7,106 bases of DNA from Gemmatimonadaceae bacterium (GTDB lineage: Bacteria; Latescibacterota; UBA2968; UBA8231). Below the pieces are notes generated by a model. The model had not been told where the DNA came from. It made no database searches and saw only the letters and a list, made by a program, of their open reading frames with translations. Within the stretch, counting starts at the first letter, position 1; each line of letters begins with the position of its first letter. Shown here piece by piece: positions 6,418-7,106 of this stretch. The translations under genes were made by a program, and so were the position numbers. The stretch spans positions 1 to 7,106 of the forward strand of contig PBSR01000083.1 of NCBI GenBank assembly GCA_002726335.1. The letters run 5' to 3'.

Positions 6418-7106
6418 CTATCCCTTGATGCCGGTCAGCGCGATTCCCCGGACGAAATACTGCTGGAAGAAGAAGAAGATGAGGATAACCGGCAGCAGGA
6501 TCAGCACCGCCACCGCCATCATTTCATTGAACTGTGTTCGGTACTGCCCGCGGAACATGTTCAGTCCGACGGCGAGGGTCGTGTTGTCGTCACGGCTCAG
6601 GTACAGGAGCGGATGCAAAAAGTCGTTCCAGTTGCCGACAAAGGTGAAGATCGCGACGGTCGCCAATGCCGGCTTCATGTTCGGCAGAAGGACGTGCCAG
6701 AGAATGCGGAACGATCCGCAGCCGTCGATCCGGGCGGCGTCATCCAGGTCCGCCGGCAGCGTGCGGAAGAACTGGCGCAACATGAAGACGAACAGCGGCC
6801 AACCGGTCCACTGCGGAATCATCAGCGGGAGCCAGGTCTCGACCCAGCCGAACTTGGTGAACAGGATGTACTGGGGGATCAGGGTCACCTGTGGCGGGAT
6901 CATCATGGTCGCCAGAACGATGGCGAAGAGGAAGCCTCTTTCAGGGACGCGAATTCGCGCGAACGCATAGGCGATCAACACGCTAGAAGTCATCTGCGCC
7001 GCCACCGCGTTGCCTGTAATTGCCAGGCTATTGCGGAAGAAGATATTGAAATCGAAGGCCCCCACCCAGCCGTTCGGGTAGTTCTCGAACGCCCAAGGGC
7101 CCGGTA
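6418..7106 (-). CDS. ABC sugar transporter inner-membrane permease, MalG type (CUT1), 5' end cut off by window
   Basis: The frame is open to the right edge, so the N-terminus is missing; about 228 residues are visible, beginning PGPWAFENYPNGW. The GTG at 7065 is not the real start because coding similarity continues upstream (FENY followed by FFRNSLAITG is typical of MalG-like proteins). It has hydrophobic membrane segments, the cytoplasmic EAA loop that docks the ATPase (DDAARIDGCGSF to LLP, visible residues about 120-141; the family usually has EAAxxDGA), and the characteristic tail QQYFVRGIALTGIKG. It would form a heterodimer with a MalF-type partner and work with a binding protein and MalK-like ATPase, none of which is in this window; the partner genes probably lie beyond 7106. 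It leads into the AOR gene on the same strand after 34 bp. Substrate specificity cannot be read from this part. Confidence 0.93.
   Translation of the reverse strand, partial: PGPWAFENYPNGWVGAFDFNIFFRNSLAITGNAVAAQMTSSVLIAYAFARIRVPERGFLFAIVLATMMIPPQVTLIPQYILFTKFGWVETWLPLMIPQWTGWPLFVFMLRQFFRTLPADLDDAARIDGCGSFRILWHVLLPNMKPALATVAIFTFVGNWNDFLHPLLYLSRDDNTTLAVGLNMFRGQYRTQFNEMMAVAVLILLPVILIFFFFQQYFVRGIALTGIKG

Noticed and set aside
1..7106. tRNA, rRNA, CRISPR array, transposase or insertion-sequence ends
   Set aside because: No such signals were seen on either strand; apart from short intergenic repeats, the only large repetition is the protein-coding tandem duplication, which has no mobile-element features.

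Overview
The window is high-GC, tightly packed bacterial DNA (no introns, gaps of 7 to 181 bp). It reads as part of a carbohydrate import and breakdown locus. There is no rRNA or marker gene, so taxonomy is weak. An environmental bacterium of the Chloroflexota or a similar uncultured lineage fits the combination of MalG-type sugar permease, tungsten aldehyde oxidoreductase, fuconolactonase-type amidohydrolase and fucosidase/GH42-like hydrolases, but this is a guess.

Layout, left to right. (1) Positions 1-1362, minus strand: the N-terminal 454 codons of a glycoside-hydrolase-like protein whose 3' end lies outside the window. (2) 1370-3433, minus: a complete 687-residue paralogue of the same family, directly upstream of copy 1 in the same transcription unit, with only 7 bp between them. 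(3) 3434-3614: a divergent intergenic region with candidate promoters in both directions, three dyad-symmetric candidate operators and short hairpins. (4) 3615-4463, plus: an amidohydrolase of the L-fuconolactonase type (amidohydrolase 2, COG3618-like). (5) 4488-6383, minus: a tungsten/iron-sulfur aldehyde:ferredoxin oxidoreductase (AOR family), converging tail to tail with the lactonase gene. (6) 6418-7106, minus: the C-terminal part of a MalG-type ABC sugar permease whose start lies outside the window, 34 bp upstream of the AOR gene and probably in its operon.

Working model (inference). The ABC importer brings in a sugar or short glycoside. The hydrolase-like proteins lack signal peptides and would act on it in the cytoplasm. 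The AOR may oxidise the released aldose, or an aldehyde made from it, passing electrons to ferredoxin. The lactonase-type amidohydrolase opens a sugar lactone to an acid. An AOR standing in for the usual NAD(P)-dependent sugar dehydrogenase would be unusual and is the most interesting idea here, but the sequence shows only co-localisation, not the reaction. Copy 1 has also lost the fucosidase-like KHHDGF motif that copy 2 keeps, which suggests the tandem pair has diverged in function.
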